Positions 26,263 to 36,400 of a DNA stretch of 64,000 nucleotides are shown here, in pieces. The notes under the pieces are model-generated. The model was not told where the DNA came from, ran no database searches, and worked only from the letters and a program-made list of their open reading frames with translations. Source of the stretch: JANMEB01 sp041745295 (GTDB taxonomy: Bacteria; Planctomycetota; Planctomycetia; Pirellulales; Pirellulaceae). Made by a program: the position numbers and the translations under genes. The stretch is taken from assembly GCA_041745295.1 (NCBI GenBank), contig JBGTJE010000071.1, positions 1 to 64,000 of the forward strand, given 5' to 3'. Numbering within the stretch: the stretch's first letter is position 1; the number at the start of each line of letters is the position of its first letter.

Positions 26263-27217
26263 CGTTGACCAGGAACGGCTAAGAGTTACGCATAGGCTTG
26301 ACTTCCCGCCAGAAACTGGCCATGGCGCTACTTTTTTCCCAATGCATATTGGATGCGGTCCATGTGTTGTGGGCGGTACATTCGCAAGACGATAAGTAAA
26401 TATACGAAAACAATGATCAAATCGGCGCCTGAATTGACGTACGCAATTCGAAGCGATCCGGGTCGTTCATGTTCAATAGCCTCGCGGTCGCACAGCCGAC
26501 AGACGATCGACCCTCGATCATGCCTGAGCGGATTATGAAGTCGCCAAGACTTGGCGGGCTTTGGCTTGGAGAATGGCGATAAAGTTCATGCCGCGTACGT
26601 ACGAATCGTACTCGGAAATGAACATCAAATGAGTCGAATAATACCCGTATTGGCTGGCGGGAGGAGTCTTTTGAATCGGTTATCGGAGTTGGTGAAGAAG
26701 TACGCTCTCGTCTCCGGTGTGTCGGCGGAGATCAGTCCCCATACGATGCGGCACAGCTTTGCCACCCACGCATTGGCCGGTGGCGCCGACTTGCGACAAG
26801 TCCAAGACATGTGGGGCCATGTGAGCACTGGGCAATTGCGGTATTTTTTCCAGCCATTTTCTCCTGAGAACGGCACCCGCGAGGGTGCCGCACATAGCCC
26901 AATTAGGTTATTTATGGGGTCGCGGGACCAAACTTTAGCCCCAGCCAACCACCAAATTGGCACCCCGACCGAGGGTTTCGGACGGGTATTTGGAGTCAAC
27001 GTCGGCGAATACCCCGCTTTAACTTAACAAACAGGGCATCACCCAATCTTCTCGGTGCGACAATTTACCGTCGCGAGACGATAATTGATTGTTCGTATGT
27101 GGTGTGCGAGACAGGATTTGTCCGAAAGCTCAGGTTAATGAAAAACTAACTAGGCGGCCGTCGAAATTCATTGACCCGGCCGAAATGAAGGCTTAGAATC
27201 GCGAAATCGCCGTCTTG
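26263..27217. other. Gene-poor kilobase with a recombinase fragment
   Basis: Stretch of nearly 1 kb between xerD and the CpaF ATPase gene. The only recognisable content is the duplicated recombinase fragment at 26686-26835, embedded in an open frame (26551-27027) whose flanks resemble nothing I know. The composition is more AT-rich in places than its neighbours, which fits decayed sequence. No att site, tRNA or insertion sequence end is visible. Confidence 0.5.
26686..26835 (+). pseudogene. Degenerate duplicate of the xerD catalytic core
   Basis: About 150 bases closely match xerD 26041-26190 at DNA level, by eye near 85-90 per cent, including the silent positions. The translated piece (ELVKKYALVSGVSAEISPHTMRHSFATH...ADLRQVQDMWGHVSTG) keeps the HxxRH and GH motifs but lacks the N-terminal domain, the catalytic Arg and Lys, and the Tyr nucleophile. 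It then runs into unrelated residues. It cannot be an active recombinase. Confidence 0.8.
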
Positions 27218-27234
27218 TGACCACATTGTGGTCA
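27218..27234. promoter_or_regulatory. Perfect 17-bp palindrome upstream of the CpaF-kinase pair
   Basis: TGACCACA and TGTGGTCA form perfect 8-bp arms around one central T. The site ends 44 bases before the TTG start of the ATPase gene, the usual place for a dimeric regulator's operator. The regulator is unknown. Confidence 0.55.
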
Positions 27235-27278
27235 GTGTCAACGTGTTCCGTCCTTGGCTTGCTTGATAGGACTCTTAA

Positions 27279-28718
27279 TTGAGTACGCGCACGCGCGAGT
27301 TTGATAAGTCGCTTACCAATGCGCCGACACATGTCGGCAGCCAGGCTCCTTCCCTAGTTGTGACTGGAAGTGAAGAGCAGGCGGGATCGGGAGTCGTTCC
27401 AATCGAAACTTTGCACCCGCCCGAATCGAACGAACCGTTCGACGCCGTTTCCAATTTGCGCGACAAGTTGTGCCGTCAGTTGCGGACTAAACTTCCTGCG
27501 AATGCCATTGAGCTTGCACCCGAGGTGCTTCGCCGCCAATTGATCGTCAATCTTGAATTGTTGTTCCGAGAGAACGATGTATTGCTTGACGATGCCGACC
27601 AACAGGCAGTCATCCGCAGGATCCTGGACGATGTCTACGACTATGGTCCTCTGACCGCGTTGATGCGCGATTCCGAGGTGTGCGACATTCTTGTTAACGG
27701 GCCCTTCCAGGTATTTGTCGAAAAGAAAGGGAGGCTCGAAGCTTCTGACGTGACATTTAATAACGCGCCGCAACTGGTGGAGTTGATGCAACGCATGGTC
27801 GCAGACGCTGGGCGAGAACTTGACGCGTCCCATCCGATGGTTGACGCCCGACTCCCCGATGGCAGTCGCATGAACGCGATCCTCAATCCGCCAGCGATCA
27901 ACGGTCCTTTGCTGTCGATTCGCCGCTTCGGTGGCCGGCCGTTGACGGTCGACGATTTGATCAAGAACGAAACGCTCACGCCGGAGATGCTTGAGTTTCT
28001 GGCAGCCGCGGTCCGCGGCCGATTGAATATTGTGATTTCTGGCGGCGCCGGTAGCGGCAAGACGACGCTCTTGAACGCACTCTCGCGATTCATTCGACCC
28101 AGCGAACGAATTGCCACGATCGAAGACACCGCCGAACTCGACCTTCAGCAGCCGCACGTCGTCAAAATGGAAGCCTGCGCTGACGGTAACGGGCTCGGCC
28201 CAATCACGATGCGCGAACTGGTGAAGAACACGTTGCGCGTGCGTCCGGACCGCATCATCATCGGCGAATGTCGCGGCGCCGAAGCACTCGAAATGCTCCA
28301 AGCTATGAACACCGGCCACGAGGGCAGTATGACTACCATTCACGCCAATTCACCGCGCGAGGTGTTTTCACGCGTGGAGTTGATGGTGAGCATCGACGGC
28401 GCAAGCATCCCGCTTTGGGCACTCCGCAAACAGATGGCTTCATCGATCGATCTCGTGGTTCAAGTTGCTCGCCAACTCGGCGGCCGGCGCAAGGTCGTTG
28501 GTATTTCCGAGGTGACCGGCATGGAGGGGGATATCATCTCCATGCATGATATCTTCCAGTACGAAGCGATCGGCGTGGAGAACGGAATTACGATAGGACA
28601 TTTCCTGGCGACCGGCATTCGACCGACCTGTGTGGACCGACTGATGACCTCGGACGCCGGGCTTGCTGCGGCACCTAATTTCTTCAAGCGCCGACAACTG
28701 TTGCGGGCGGAGGCTTAG
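27279..28718 (+). CDS. CpaF/TadA-type secretion ATPase
   Basis: Type II/IV secretion-family ATPase of the CpaF branch, normally powering Tad pili; 479 residues. An N-terminal region of about 80 poorly conserved residues is followed by the helical N-domain and the RecA-like domain. Walker A GGAGSGKTT is at 255-263, the Asp box at TIEDTAELDLQ, Walker B in PDRIIIGECRGAEALEMLQAMNTGHEG, and a His box in TTIHANSP. The TTG start has AGGA 7 bases upstream, a good site. The kinase gene follows after 12 bases. No TadB/TadC, pilin or secretin gene is nearby, so its partners are elsewhere or this copy works outside classical Tad pili. Confidence 0.9.
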   Translation: MSTRTREFDKSLTNAPTHVGSQAPSLVVTGSEEQAGSGVVPIETLHPPESNEPFDAVSNLRDKLCRQLRTKLPANAIELAPEVLRRQLIVNLELLFRENDVLLDDADQQAVIRRILDDVYDYGPLTALMRDSEVCDILVNGPFQVFVEKKGRLEASDVTFNNAPQLVELMQRMVADAGRELDASHPMVDARLPDGSRMNAILNPPAINGPLLSIRRFGGRPLTVDDLIKNETLTPEMLEFLAAAVRGRLNIVISGGAGSGKTTLLNALSRFIRPSERIATIEDTAELDLQQPHVVKMEACADGNGLGPITMRELVKNTLRVRPDRIIIGECRGAEALEMLQAMNTGHEGSMTTIHANSPREVFSRVELMVSIDGASIPLWALRKQMASSIDLVVQVARQLGGRRKVVGISEVTGMEGDIISMHDIFQYEAIGVENGITIGHFLATGIRPTCVDRLMTSDAGLAAAPNFFKRRQLLRAEA

Positions 28719-28730
28719 GAAGGTAATGCG

Positions 28731-29960
28731 GTGACAAAACTAATCGAAGATCCGTCGGTGGGTGTCGTGCAGCAGACAATCCAGAATCAGCTCCCAGAAT
28801 TGGGGGGTGAGTTGGAGGTGGCGATCAATGCGCTGAAACGAGTGCAGATCATCACCGGGGTACTGCTCGAGGACAGCTCGCCCGAAATCATCGGGCCTGA
28901 TATGCGGACTTCGGCCTTCTCCGCAACCGTCGACCTCACTAATGCTGCGGACGCAGACAAGCTTCCGGGCGCAAACAAGCTCAACGGCTCAGCGCTCGCC
29001 AAGCCTTCGAGCTCGCACAAATCGCGGATCATGTCATCGGGACAGACGTTTGGCCGCTATCAAATCTCCCGTCAGCTTGGCCAGGGGGCGATGGGCGCCG
29101 TGTACCTAGCCTACGACCCACAACTCCAACGGTATGTCGCCCTCAAGACTCCATTCCTCGCCGACAAACCTGCCGTGGTGCAGCGTTTCTATCGGGAAGC
29201 CCGCAGCGCAGCCCAAATTCGCAGTCCCTACGTTTGTCCGATCTACGAAGTCAATTGTGTCGCTGGCAAGCTTTACCTGACGATGGCGTTCATCGAAGGG
29301 CGACCGCTCGCCAAGTGGATCCGCGACGACGATCCTCATTCGCTGGACGAAGTGATTGAGATGTTTCACAAGATCGCCTCGGGAATGCAAAAAGCCCACG
29401 CGCAGTCCGTCATTCATCGCGACTTGAAACCGGACAACATTATGGTCGACTCCGACGGCACGCCGATCATCATGGATTTCGGACTGGCCCGCCGCGTCGA
29501 TGACGAGGATAACATGACCGTTGCCGGGAACATCCTTGGCACGCCGGCCTACATGTCGCCCGAACAGGTGCGCGGAAATCAGGATGAGATTGGCCCGCAG
29601 TCGGATGTCTACAGCTTGGGTGTCGTCCTGTACCAAATGCTGACCGGCGTCGTCCCGTTCCGCGGACCGATCGTGACCATCCTGGATAAGGTAATGAACG
29701 AGCAACCCGCCCCACCTTCATCCGTCCAGCTCAGCCTGCCGACCGATTCTGCGATCGAGCAGATTTGCCTGAAGATGTTGGCCAAGAACAAGAGCGAGCG
29801 CTATCCTGGAATGAGCGACGTCCTGGCGGACGTGGTTCCCTTGTTGAGGCAAACTGCAAACACAGTCAGGCCGCCCAAAGCCTCGCGCCTCAGCAAAATC
29901 TGGAAGTTCTTCGGGCGAGCCCTCACTACCGACCTGACGCACCCCGACCCGGTGACTTGA
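28731..29960 (+). CDS. Hanks-type serine/threonine protein kinase
   Basis: Soluble protein kinase of 409 residues with no transmembrane segment visible. An unassigned N-terminal extension of about 105 residues, rich in Ser/Ala/Asp towards its end, precedes the kinase domain (about 108-375). Kinase features are the glycine loop LGQGAMGAVY, Lys139 in ALKTP, HRDLKPDN (229-236), DFG (249-251) and GTPAYMSPEQ. All catalytic residues are present, so it should be active. The GTG start has AGGAAGG upstream. It is 12 bases behind the CpaF-type ATPase gene, suggesting co-expression and perhaps phosphorylation of the secretion ATPase or its cargo. Confidence 0.92.
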   Translation: MTKLIEDPSVGVVQQTIQNQLPELGGELEVAINALKRVQIITGVLLEDSSPEIIGPDMRTSAFSATVDLTNAADADKLPGANKLNGSALAKPSSSHKSRIMSSGQTFGRYQISRQLGQGAMGAVYLAYDPQLQRYVALKTPFLADKPAVVQRFYREARSAAQIRSPYVCPIYEVNCVAGKLYLTMAFIEGRPLAKWIRDDDPHSLDEVIEMFHKIASGMQKAHAQSVIHRDLKPDNIMVDSDGTPIIMDFGLARRVDDEDNMTVAGNILGTPAYMSPEQVRGNQDEIGPQSDVYSLGVVLYQMLTGVVPFRGPIVTILDKVMNEQPAPPSSVQLSLPTDSAIEQICLKMLAKNKSERYPGMSDVLADVVPLLRQTANTVRPPKASRLSKIWKFFGRALTTDLTHPDPVT

Positions 29961-30051
29961 TTGCTGCGTTTGATTGGTCCCTCGACCTTCGCAAGGCCTC
30001 AGGGACGTGCCACTCACGATTATCAATGCGTCGGCGGCATCTTGAGAGCAC

Positions 30052-30558
30052 CTACCGCGGACGGTTGTCCTTGAAGCGAATCTTTTCGATCAGCGTGACG
30101 ATTCGGCCACCCCCCAAGGGCTCGCCGGAGACGGCCTCGACCGCCCGAATCGTGAAATCGTAGGCCAAGTCGCGATCGATGTCGAACTCGACCTCGTAGC
30201 TGCTCGCGGTGGCCGGGTCGTTTGATTGAAGCACCAATGATTTGACGTAGTCGCGCAGCCGTTGAAATCGAAACTCATCGGTGAACGATTTGTGATCGCT
30301 GCCGAAATCGACATCGATCGGGCCGACGTTCCCGTCGGCGGTCCGCGTCAATCGAACGACAATGGTCTTGTCCAGCGCCTCCATGATTTGCTGAGCGCTG
30401 TTGGTTGCCATCGGCATGTTGACGCTGAAATCGCCTTCCATCGAAGTGACCTTAAACGTCATGACGAAATACGCCAAAAGCTGAAAGACGATATCGATCA
30501 TCGACGTCATGTCGAGCTTGATATCATTTCCCGATTTGTTGGTTCCGCGAATACGCAT
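30052..30558 (-). CDS. ExbD/TolR-family biopolymer transport protein (second copy)
   Basis: Single-pass inner-membrane protein of 168 residues that couples proton flow to a periplasmic partner together with an ExbB/TolQ channel. The transmembrane segment DMTSMIDIVFQLLAYFVMTFKV holds the essential Asp in SMID. The periplasmic part is longer and more hydrophilic than in the neighbour at 30756. It is the last gene of the TPR-TPR-ExbB-ExbD-ExbD run on the minus strand, separated from the first ExbD by 197 bases containing a dispersed palindrome. Two different ExbD subunits beside one ExbB are common in planctomycetes. Confidence 0.88.
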   Translation of the reverse strand: MRIRGTNKSGNDIKLDMTSMIDIVFQLLAYFVMTFKVTSMEGDFSVNMPMATNSAQQIMEALDKTIVVRLTRTADGNVGPIDVDFGSDHKSFTDEFRFQRLRDYVKSLVLQSNDPATASSYEVEFDIDRDLAYDFTIRAVEAVSGEPLGGGRIVTLIEKIRFKDNRPR

Positions 30559-30639
30559 CGTTAGAGTACAGGGAAATCGAATGAGTTGAATAAGGAAGAA
30601 GAGAACAGGCGTAAGAGCATCTGATGACTCATGCGAAAA

Positions 30640-30680
30640 CCCCTCACCCTAACCCTCTCCCCGAAACGGGGCGAGGGAAC
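30640..30680. repeat. Dispersed CCCTCACCCTAACCCTCTCC palindromic repeat, copy 3
   Basis: The C-rich arm (CCCCTCACCCTAACCCTCTC) is followed by CCCCGAAACGGGGCGAGGGAAC, which pairs back on it. It lies between the two exbD genes, inside the operon. Confidence 0.8.
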
Positions 30681-30755
30681 CGGAGGTTGTCGCAACGTAA
30701 GGTGTCTCTATCAATGCTGCTAGGATAGATGCGCGGGCTCAAGAATCCTTCCATT

Positions 30756-31202
30756 TCATTCGATCCTTTCTTTGGCACGCAGTTTGAATTTCTGCAATTG
30801 GACCTCTTGGCATTTGGCGATCAAATCCTGAACGAGTCCGGTTTGAGTTTCTTTATGCGCCCGAATCACGACGTCGATCTTGTCGATCGGGATATCTTGG
30901 GCGGCGGCGTTGCTGATTTCTCGCTTCAAAAACGGGGCCAGCAACTCGATATTGCTGACGCTGTCATCGAACTGGCTCATGTTCACGCTGGCGTTCTGAT
31001 TGAGCGTGAGGACGATGTCAAAAACGGGCGGGCCGTCGGGTGGCTTGACTAGTTCGCTTTCGGGAAGTTGAATCGCGCGATGCTGATCGGTTGAAAAATT
31101 CATGATCAGCATAAAAAACGCGATCAAATTGAACGACATGTCGATCATCGGCGTCCAATCCACTTCGGCAAAGTTGCTCGAATAGTCTTTTTTGAATCGC
31201 AT
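30756..31202 (-). CDS. ExbD/TolR-family biopolymer transport protein (first copy)
   Basis: Inner-membrane protein of 148 residues. The N-terminal segment VDWTPMIDMSFNLIAFFMLIMNF carries the conserved TPMID with the proton-pathway Asp. A periplasmic domain of about 100 residues follows, with the ExbD-typical DIVLTLNQNASV and IDKIDVVIRAHKETQTGLVQDLIAKCQE. It follows the ExbB gene by 89 bases. Together with ExbB it would form the energised channel for the two large periplasmic TPR proteins encoded upstream, or for a TonB-like partner elsewhere. Confidence 0.9.
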   Translation of the reverse strand: MRFKKDYSSNFAEVDWTPMIDMSFNLIAFFMLIMNFSTDQHRAIQLPESELVKPPDGPPVFDIVLTLNQNASVNMSQFDDSVSNIELLAPFLKREISNAAAQDIPIDKIDVVIRAHKETQTGLVQDLIAKCQEVQLQKFKLRAKERIE

Positions 31203-31210
31203 CGTTTCTG

Positions 31211-31232
31211 GTAGCCGAACTCGCCAGAGTTT
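31211..31232. repeat. Short dispersed repeat (GTAGC-GAACTCGCCAGAGTTT)
   Basis: 22-bp motif matching 46169-46190 at 21 of 22 positions. It lies between exbB and exbD. Confidence 0.6.
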
Positions 31233-31291
31233 GTGGATTGATATTCATTCCGGAAGTCGACGCGACTTCCGCTACGCGTCGTGGGACCAAC

Positions 31292-32137
31292 CTAGGGTTT
31301 TTTGCCGACGTTTTCAAATCGGCTCATCAGGTTCTCGCTGGTGATGCCGACTTCGAGAACCAGCCGTTGGACGCGGTTGCGGAGAATGTTGTAGATCGAA
31401 ACCGCGGGAATCGCGATCGCCAAGCCAATCAGTGTGGTGAGCAGCGCGGTGGAAACGCCTTCGGCCAAGAGGGCCGGCTTGGGGGTTCCGCCGGACGTGG
31501 CGATCACCCAGAAGGATCGAATCATGCCGTCGACTGTGCCGAACAAGCCGACCATCGGACTGATCGAGCCGATCAACGCGATGTAGCTGAGTCGATGATC
31601 GAGTTTCATATTCTCTTCTTCGCCGACTTCTTGCATCGCCTCGATCGCGTGTTCGTATCCCGCTTGCAGTTTACCTAATCCCGCCGAGAGCACGTTGCCG
31701 AGGAACGACTCGTCAGCTTTGGCCAATTCATACGCTTCTTGGTATTTTTTTTCATCCAAGCGGGCTTCGAAACCTTCAATCAACTCGGGCGGGCAAATCT
31801 GCTGTTGCCGCGCCGAGAGGATGTTCATGATGACCAGCGCGACAAAAACAAAGGAAATCACCAAGAACACAATGGTGTACAGCCAGCCGAGTGCTTTGAA
31901 CAACCAGGCCAGCATCGTAATTTTCTGCGCTGGAACGTCTTCGCCTTGGTTGGGGGCGACTTGTGCGGGTCCGTTGTTGGGTGCGACCGCGCCCGCATCT
32001 TGCGCAGCGGCGATTTGCGAACTAGGTCCGCACCACAGGCCACACAAGAGCAGGCTGATCAACAGCCAACCGGGCCGCTGGAGTCGGCGAAGGGGAATGA
32101 CGGAAGTGGACGGACAACGACTCGTTATTTCGGCCAT
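31292..32137 (-). CDS. ExbB/TolQ/MotA-family proton channel protein
   Basis: Inner-membrane channel subunit of 281 residues. A hydrophobic signal-like segment (PGWLLISLLLCGLWCGPSSQIAAAQ) and a Pro/Asn/Gln-rich linker precede the channel domain. The three family helices are visible: WLYTIVFLVISFVFVALVIMNIL, SYIALIGSISPMVGLFGTVDGMI (with the GLFGTV motif), and ALLTTLIGLAIAIPAVSIYNIL. The extra N-terminal part is common in planctomycete and Bacteroidetes relatives. It lies between TPR genes and two ExbD genes on the minus strand. Confidence 0.92.
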   Translation of the reverse strand: MAEITSRCPSTSVIPLRRLQRPGWLLISLLLCGLWCGPSSQIAAAQDAGAVAPNNGPAQVAPNQGEDVPAQKITMLAWLFKALGWLYTIVFLVISFVFVALVIMNILSARQQQICPPELIEGFEARLDEKKYQEAYELAKADESFLGNVLSAGLGKLQAGYEHAIEAMQEVGEEENMKLDHRLSYIALIGSISPMVGLFGTVDGMIRSFWVIATSGGTPKPALLAEGVSTALLTTLIGLAIAIPAVSIYNILRNRVQRLVLEVGITSENLMSRFENVGKKP

Positions 32138-32223
32138 GAGAATCTCGACAAGGTAGCGAAAGTTAAATCAATGGATGATTCGTGTCGGCGGGGCACCAAA
32201 AGCTTATCCCAAAAGCCAGCGTC

Positions 32224-32268
32224 GTTCCTTCGCCCTCCGCTTCGGGAGAAAGCATCGGGTGAAGGGGC
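32224..32268. repeat. Dispersed palindromic repeat, copy 4 (degenerate)
   Basis: TTCCTTCGCCCTCCGCTTCG is followed by GGAGAAAGCATCGGGTGAAG, a degenerate member of the family also at 22782 and 53987. It is in the gap between the small TPR gene and exbB. Confidence 0.55.
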
Positions 32269-32348
32269 ACATTGATTTTGGCCAAGGCTTGCCGTCACTG
32301 GAGGGATTTTAGTCGCCGCAATGACGAACCGCAAACTACCAGGCAAGC

Positions 32349-33386
32349 TTATTTTTTGGACGCCCAGTACGAATTGCGATACTGTTGACCCAAGGTTTGT
32401 TTGGCTCGATTCGCGCGATCCGTCTCATTGAGCTGGGTCCACAGCCCGACCAGGTAATACAGTGCTTCGGCGTGGAGATCGGCTTCGTTGGCGTACAGCT
32501 GATCGGTATGGAGGAATGCCAGGAGTGCATTTTTGGTGTCGCCGGCCCGCAAATGTACCATGCCGAGGGCGTTGTAAACGTTGGCAAACACACGAGTTCG
32601 TTCGTCGCTTTCGCGTTTGATAATCTCCTCCAAAATGGCAACGGCTTGGGGGCCTTGATTCTGTTCGCCCAGCACTCGAGCCGAGAGGCTCGTGGCGATC
32701 AGCTTGATGTCTTGCGATTGGTTGTCGTTGGCTTCGAGAGCGGCGATTGCCGTGAGTTGAGTTTGTGCGTCCTCCCATTTGGATTGTTCGAGAGCGGTTC
32801 GCGCCAAACCCAAATGGCCGGCGAGGATCAGCGGAGGAACGGTCGAAGCGATCAACGGTTGAAACGCTTTGTCGGCCGCCGCGAACTCACCGGAGTGGAA
32901 GGCGAGCAAACCAAACAGTTCGGACATTTCGTAAAAATGAAACGACGTGGGATGGGATTCCAAGAATTGATTGACAGTCGTGGCAGCGTCGCGGAGCGGC
33001 AAGGTGCCGTCGCGAAGCGATTTTCTGACTTCGCAGAGAGCGTTGAGATAAGCAAATTCGGCTTTTTGGAAGTCATTGAGCGAGGCCGGATTGACTTTTT
33101 GCAATTCCGTCAACGCATCATCGAATTGGCCGCCTTGCAATCGATTGCGTGCCTTGGTGAATTCCGCGGGCTCCCCGGAAAATTTCACGGATTTGATTTC
33201 GGCAATCGCGATTTGTTGTGGCTGGCCGTTGATTTCATACTGAATTCCCAGCGGCGTAGTCCCTTTGATTACGCAGCGGATAACGCGGCCTTGAACGGGT
33301 TCGATGGTATCGTTGCTCTGACAGCGCGCAGTTACTGGAATGGAAAGGAGAAATGCCATTCCGGCCATGGTCCGTAACAGATGCAT
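32349..33386 (-). CDS. Exported TPR-like protein of the ExbB/ExbD operon
   Basis: Periplasmic protein of 345 residues. ATG at 33386 has GGAG 6 bases upstream and gives a signal peptide (HLLRTMAGMAFLLSIPVTARCQ). After about 60 residues of beta-type sequence (VIRCVIKGTTPLGIQYEINGQPQQIAIAEIKSVKFSG), helical repeats of the TPR type fill the rest. The start of the gene follows the 1019-residue TPR gene by 32 bases, so they are translated from one message. Presumably it works with that protein and the ExbB/ExbD channel. Function unknown. Confidence 0.75.
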   Translation of the reverse strand: MHLLRTMAGMAFLLSIPVTARCQSNDTIEPVQGRVIRCVIKGTTPLGIQYEINGQPQQIAIAEIKSVKFSGEPAEFTKARNRLQGGQFDDALTELQKVNPASLNDFQKAEFAYLNALCEVRKSLRDGTLPLRDAATTVNQFLESHPTSFHFYEMSELFGLLAFHSGEFAAADKAFQPLIASTVPPLILAGHLGLARTALEQSKWEDAQTQLTAIAALEANDNQSQDIKLIATSLSARVLGEQNQGPQAVAILEEIIKRESDERTRVFANVYNALGMVHLRAGDTKNALLAFLHTDQLYANEADLHAEALYYLVGLWTQLNETDRANRAKQTLGQQYRNSYWASKK

Positions 33387-33418
33387 GATCGTCTCCGAGT
33401 ATTGTTGAATCCTGGGCG

Positions 33419-36400
33419 TCACTCCAATCCCGTGGCGGGCTGTCCCAAGCTTTTTTGGATCCGTATTGCCAGTTCGCTGAATTTGGTTTTCCATGCGGGC
33501 CCTCCCATTTCGGGGAACTGCCGCCATTGGTCCTTGATTTCTGAAAGCGCGGCGTTCTTGGCATCCTCTCGCGTGAGCAGTTCGCCGTAGCGGAGACGGC
33601 AATAGGACATGTTATAGATGGCTTCAAAGTACGTGTCGGTAAACTCCTCTTTCCCACGGGTGGCCAGGGCAATTTGCCGCCAGCCCCAAATGACATTGGT
33701 TGCCCGCGACGCGTCGGGCAGCGTTTCCTTTTTCGAACCGGCAACAGCCTCGGCGAAAGAGCTGGCATCCGCTGTTTTTTCCGCCTGCAATTGGAGTGTT
33801 TTGGCGGCGTCGATTTGATTATGGACCAGCCCGGGCTTGACCCTGAGCAGCTCGACGAACAGTTGCAGCGCAGCTTCGAATTGGCCTTGGCCGCGGAGCG
33901 CGATCGCCTTTTGTCGCTTCAACTCACTGAGCAGTCCGTCGGCATTCGCGTCCGCTCCGAATCCTGCGTTGGCGGCCGCGTCGAGCGATTCAACCGCCTG
34001 CGTCCGGTAATCCGTGGCGATTTTTTCCAAATCACTTGCTGCGAGTTTATCGGCCACCGAGTTGAGTGTGGTGCCGACCCACATCAATGTTTTGGCATCG
34101 CTGGTCTGTTCCTTGAGTGATTGCATAAACGTCGCCAGGCTTTGGGCAAACGCAGCCTTTTCGTCGGGCTGCGCCAATCGATCGAGCTGATTAAGAAGTT
34201 CACGGGCCAATTGATAATAGATCGCCACGAGCGTGTCCTTTTGCTCGGCGTCGGCCACCGTCGTCGTTTCGCGAAGTGCCACGACAATGCTATGGGCTTT
34301 TTCCAACAAAGCATTGGTCTGTTGGCCTTGACGCATTCCCGAAACGTAGGCTTGCAGCGCTGTGCGATAGGTCTCGCGTACAAATTTTGGATCGGAGGCC
34401 GGCGAAAGTTTTTGTTTGATCACATCGAGCGGCGCCACATGGCTGCTTTCCAACTGGGCAATCGCTTTGTCGATTTCACCGCGCTCGAGATAGAGCTGCG
34501 CCAAGTTTAAGGCCCCCAGGGCCGAGTCCAAGGTCAGCGTCTCCGGCTTCAGGTTGGCGACTCCTGACGTCAGCAGCTGCTCGGCTTGCGCGAGCAGCGT
34601 TTGATTCGCGACTGGATCCGCGTCCGGTTTTTGCGACTGGCCGAGGTATTGGTTCCAAGCCATGCGACCCATGTGAGTTTCCAGCTTAGCCCGAGAGACC
34701 GAGCCTGGTTCCAATGTATTGAGCAATCCCAACGCGCGTTCCAAATTCGAATCCTGCAGGGCAAGCGTGATGAGAGTATTGGCGGCCTCATCGGTCCCCG
34801 GTTCGTCGGGCCACTGCTGGATAATGCGATCGCAGATCGACTCCAATTTCGCGCGTTCGAACGCCCGATCGTTTTCTGGCGCTTGGAAGTGTAACTGCAA
34901 GAACGCGCGCATCGCCACGCCGGCCGCTTCGCGCGAGCCGGCGACGGTAGGGTAACGGTCGAGCAAGTATTCGCCGATCACAGCAGCTTCGTAATAGTTT
35001 TCCAGAAAGAATTGGGCAACGGCCTGGCGCATGCGCACGCCGTTGATTTCTTCCCGGCTCAGTTCGCTGGTGGCGAAGCGGATGGCCAGATTCAACAAAT
35101 CGAGGGCTTTTTGGGCGGCGCTGGCCAGCGCCGCGCGTTTTTGTTGGAGTTCAGCTTCCCGCGCCGCGCGGTCCGAACCGCTCGATTCTAGTTGCGCGGT
35201 GAGGTCCAGAATCTCCTGTCGCAAGGAACTGGTCGTTTCGAGCACGGTAATGGCTTGTGATTTGGCTTCGGCAAAGTTCGTCGGCTCGGCGACGGGCGTT
35301 TCGGTCTCGTTTGTATTGAGATTCCATTTCGCGATAACTTGGCGGGCCGTGTCGCGCAATGGATTCGACCCCCGGGCAACGTTGCCCGCGAACTTGGCGG
35401 CATTCCCTCGCAATTCGTTGATTTGTTTCGAATAGGCATCTTTGCTTGGGCTCTGGCTCAGCTCGTCAGCGTATATTCGACACGCTTTGGCATAGCCCAA
35501 TTGCACTGCCGCGATCTTTGGATCGCGCACATCGCGGGGCGCGAGGATGTCGGTTAGGTCCCCAATTCTCCCACAGATCTCCGCGTAGCGCGGGGGGCGG
35601 CTTTTTTCCCAGCATTCGATCGCCAGCGCGGCGGCGTCCAATTTGAACGACCGAGGCACGTTATCCGCGAGAACTTCGACTAGCGGATTCAGCGCGGCAT
35701 CGTATTGTCCGAGTTTCGTCAAACAGCGGCCGGCGGCGATTCGCGCGTACGACCCACGCGAATACCGCGCGTACTTAGTGGCGATATCCGAGAATTCCAC
35801 GGCTGCCTCGCTGAGCAATTTCTTTCGGTCGGGTTCACCTTCGCCCAAGGTCTCGGCGATTTGCTCTTTGATCGCGGGGGCCATGAAACGCGTTTCCACA
35901 TACTCCTGGCGGAGCGAATCGCGCCGCTCGATCGAGTTGGGATCGGAGGTGTCTACCTTGTAGTTTTCTACGACCGCCTTTTGGGCGAGCAAGCTTTTTT
36001 CGAATACCTTCAGGGCCTGGTCAAAATAGTCGCGGGCTTGGGTTTGCAATGCGTTCTTTTCGGCGACTGTCAATTTGTCGGACTGAGCTTGGATATTTGC
36101 TAAATTTCCGCGGCCGAACAGCGTTCGCGCGCGGACCCGATCGCTTTCCGCTAAGAGTTTAGGGTCGGGTTTGCCTTCGGCAAACTCGCGCAAGTACTGG
36201 TCGGCGCGATCCAAGTACTGTTCGACTTGGGTGATATTCCGCGTCGCTGTGGCGGCGAGCAAAAGAGTCTCCGCCTTTTCAAACTTAATGCGGACCTTGA
36301 ATTCGGGCGGCGCGAGTGAGCTCTGCTCCATCGCGTCCAAATAGTCGATTGCCACGTCGAAGTAATCATTTTCGCGCAGCTTGGTGAGGAGCTTTTGTGC

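Noticed and set aside
26551..27027. Possible second tyrosine recombinase gene
   Set aside because: Only about 50 residues match; catalytic Arg, Lys and Tyr and the N-terminal domain are absent. Recorded as a pseudogene fragment.
30601..30755. Promoter or terminator between the two exbD genes
   Set aside because: The palindrome is a family member without a T-tract; no -35/-10 pair is convincing.
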